From positions 1-5,950 of the forward strand of contig JAFAGF010000283.1 in assembly GCA_023422975.1 (NCBI GenBank): a DNA stretch of 5,950 nucleotides, in the 5' to 3' direction. Source of the stretch: Pseudomonadota bacterium (GTDB lineage Bacteria > Pseudomonadota > Gammaproteobacteria > Burkholderiales > Burkholderiaceae_C). The number at the start of each line of letters is the position of its first letter. Positions within the stretch are counted from its first letter, which is position 1. A program made the translations under genes and the position numbers. This document shows positions 4,410-5,950 of this stretch, piece after piece. The notes under the pieces are model-generated. The model saw nothing but the letters and a program-made list of their open reading frames with translations, ran no database searches and was not told the origin of the DNA.

Positions 4410-5950
4410 ATGAAACGGATGCTGATTAACGCGACGCAGTCTGAAGAACGCCGCTTGGCCATCGTAGACGGCCAGAAGCTGCTGGACTACGAAATCGAAA
4501 TCGAAGGTCGCGAGCAACGCAAGGGCAATATCTACAAGGCGGTGGTCACCCGCGTAGAGCCTTCCTTGGAAGCCTGCTTTGTGGACTACGGCGAAGACCG
4601 TCACGGCTTCCTGCCCTTCAAGGAAATCTCCAAGCAATACTTTGCCGAAGGCATCTCGCCCAGCCAAGCACGCATCAACGATGTGATCAAGGAAGGCCAA
4701 GAACTGATCGTTCAGGTTGAAAAAGAAGAGCGTGGCAACAAGGGCGCAGCCCTGACAACCTTCATCTCGCTGGCTGGCCGATATGTGGTGCTGATGCCCA
4801 ACAACCCCCGTGGCGGTGGCGTATCGCGCCGCATTGAGGGCGAAGAGCGCGCAGAACTCAAAGAAGCGATGGACCAGCTGGAGTACCCCAAGGGTATGTC
4901 CATCATCGCGCGCACTGCCGGCATTGGCCGCACCGCGCCTGAGCTGCAATGGGACTTGAACTACCTGCTGCAGCTGTGGACCGCCATTGACGGCGCCGCC
5001 AAGGCAGGCAAGGGTGCCTTCCTGATTTACCAGGAATCGAGCTTGGTGATCCGCGCCATCCGCGACTATTTCAACAATGACATCGGCGACATCCTGATCG
5101 ACACCGATGAGATTTACGAACAAGCCCAGCAGTTCATGGCCCACGTGATGCCTGAGCACGCTGCGCGCGTAAAGCGCTACCGCGATGATGCGCCGCTGTT
5201 CAGCCGCTTCCAGATCGAACACCAGATCGAGTCTGCCTACGCACGTACCGTGCAACTGCCTTCCGGCGGCGCCATCGTGATCGACCACACCGAAGCCTTG
5301 GTGTCGGTGGACGTGAACTCGGCCCGCGCCATCAAGGGCGGCGACATCGAAGAAACCGCCACCCGCACCAATTTGGAAGCCGCTGATGAAGTGGCCCGCC
5401 AGATGCGCCTGCGCGACCTGGGTGGCCTGATCGTGATCGACTTCATCGACATGGAAGAGTCCCGCAACCGCAAGGATGTGGAAAACCGCCTGCGCGATGC
5501 CCTGCGCCAAGACCGTGCCCGCGTGCAATTTGGCACCATCAGCAAGTTTGGCCTGATGGAAATGAGCCGCCAGCGCCTCAAGCCCGCCTTGAGCGAAGGC
5601 GCGCACATCAACTGCCCACGCTGCGGCGGCTCCGGCCACATCCGCGACACAGAGTCGTCAGCCCTGCAAATCCTGCGCATCATTCAAGAAGAGTCCATGA
5701 AGGACAACACCTCCGCCGTGCACTGCCAAGTGCCTGTGGAAGTGGCATCCTTCCTGCTCAACGAAAAGCGCACCGAAATCGCCAAGATCGAACTCAAGCA
5801 GCGCGTATCCGTGCTGATGGTGCCCAACAAATCGCTGGAAACCCCGCACTACAAGCTCGAGCGCTTGAAGCATGACGATCCACGCTTGGAAAATCTGGAC
5901 GCTTCGTACAAGCTGGCCGAAGAAGTGGAAGATGTGACCAAGGTCACTCG
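4410..5950 (+). CDS. rne: Ribonuclease E, catalytic N-terminal half (3' end beyond window)
   Basis: 513 complete codons are visible and the frame is still open at the right edge. The protein starts [10 protein letters not shown], the standard RNase E/G opening. The S1 RNA-binding domain lies at about 35-125 within the RNase H-like and 5'-sensor regions. The DNase I-like catalytic region holds Asp301 in VSVDVNS and Asp344 in IVIDFIDM. The zinc-link is CPRCGG with Cys402 and Cys405. These sit exactly two residues before their E. coli equivalents (303, 346, 404, 407), so the catalytic core is full length and intact. RNase E is the essential single-strand endonuclease that initiates mRNA decay and matures rRNA and tRNA, working as a tetramer at the inner membrane and, in many proteobacteria, as the scaffold of a degradosome. 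The C-terminal scaffold arm is not in view, so degradosome partners cannot be judged. It is divergent from rluC and preceded by a long structured leader. Confidence 0.97.
   Translation, partial: MKRMLINATQSEERRLAIVDGQKLLDYEIEIEGREQRKGNIYKAVVTRVEPSLEACFVDYGEDRHGFLPFKEISKQYFAEGISPSQARINDVIKEGQELIVQVEKEERGNKGAALTTFISLAGRYVVLMPNNPRGGGVSRRIEGEERAELKEAMDQLEYPKGMSIIARTAGIGRTAPELQWDLNYLLQLWTAIDGAAKAGKGAFLIYQESSLVIRAIRDYFNNDIGDILIDTDEIYEQAQQFMAHVMPEHAARVKRYRDDAPLFSRFQIEHQIESAYARTVQLPSGGAIVIDHTEALVSVDVNSARAIKGGDIEETATRTNLEAADEVARQMRLRDLGGLIVIDFIDMEESRNRKDVENRLRDALRQDRARVQFGTISKFGLMEMSRQRLKPALSEGAHINCPRCGGSGHIRDTESSALQILRIIQEESMKDNTSAVHCQVPVEVASFLLNEKRTEIAKIELKQRVSVLMVPNKSLETPHYKLERLKHDDPRLENLDASYKLAEEVEDVTKVT

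Noticed and set aside
4356..5639. Long open frame of 427 codons on the strand opposite rne
   Set aside because: It lies exactly antisense to the conserved RNase E catalytic region and its composition (Ala/His/Val/Gln-rich) is what the codon bias of rne gives in the reverse frame. No ribosome binding site or known domain.

Overview
The window looks like ordinary chromosomal DNA from a betaproteobacterium, most likely Burkholderiales and probably Comamonadaceae-like. This is judged from the moderately high GC, the protein sequences and the gene order around rne and rluC; no database search was possible. It holds six protein-coding genes (two cut by the window edges), a two-way terminator and a long structured leader in front of rne. 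I see no mobile element, CRISPR array, tRNA, rRNA or phage gene.

Layout. Positions 1-69 are the 3' end of a Maf/YceF-type nucleotide pyrophosphatase gene. It overlaps by four bases the gene at 66-839 for a diverged RsmI-like (tetrapyrrole methylase fold) SAM-dependent methyltransferase. This plus-strand pair converges on a minus-strand cluster, and a long stem-loop at 857-945 can end transcription from both sides. Read in the direction of transcription, the minus-strand cluster is rluC (3811 to 2798), a HAD-superfamily phosphatase of the Gph type (2777 to 2118) and an S49 signal-peptide-peptidase-like membrane protease (2040 to 1000). The gaps are 20 and 77 bases, so it is probably an operon. 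Divergent from rluC, rne (RNase E) starts at 4410 and runs off the right edge, with its whole catalytic half visible up to residue 513.

The 598 bases between the rluC and rne starts hold no convincing gene. They contain several perfect or near-perfect stem-loops, two pyrimidine-rich tracts and a good ribosome binding site. A perfect TATAAT on the rne strand lies exactly over codons 4-5 of rluC, so the rne transcript may start there and carry a leader of about 600 bases. Known E. coli RNase E controls its own mRNA through a long structured leader, so this region is the best candidate for regulatory novelty here.

The genes share a theme of RNA metabolism and housekeeping: RNase E (mRNA decay and rRNA processing), RluC (23S rRNA pseudouridines), an RsmI-like methyltransferase, and two clean-up enzymes (Maf and HAD). 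The window does not show an obviously new biological system. The items most worth checking are the rne leader and its promoter inside rluC, the atypical methyltransferase, and the unusual two-way terminator.
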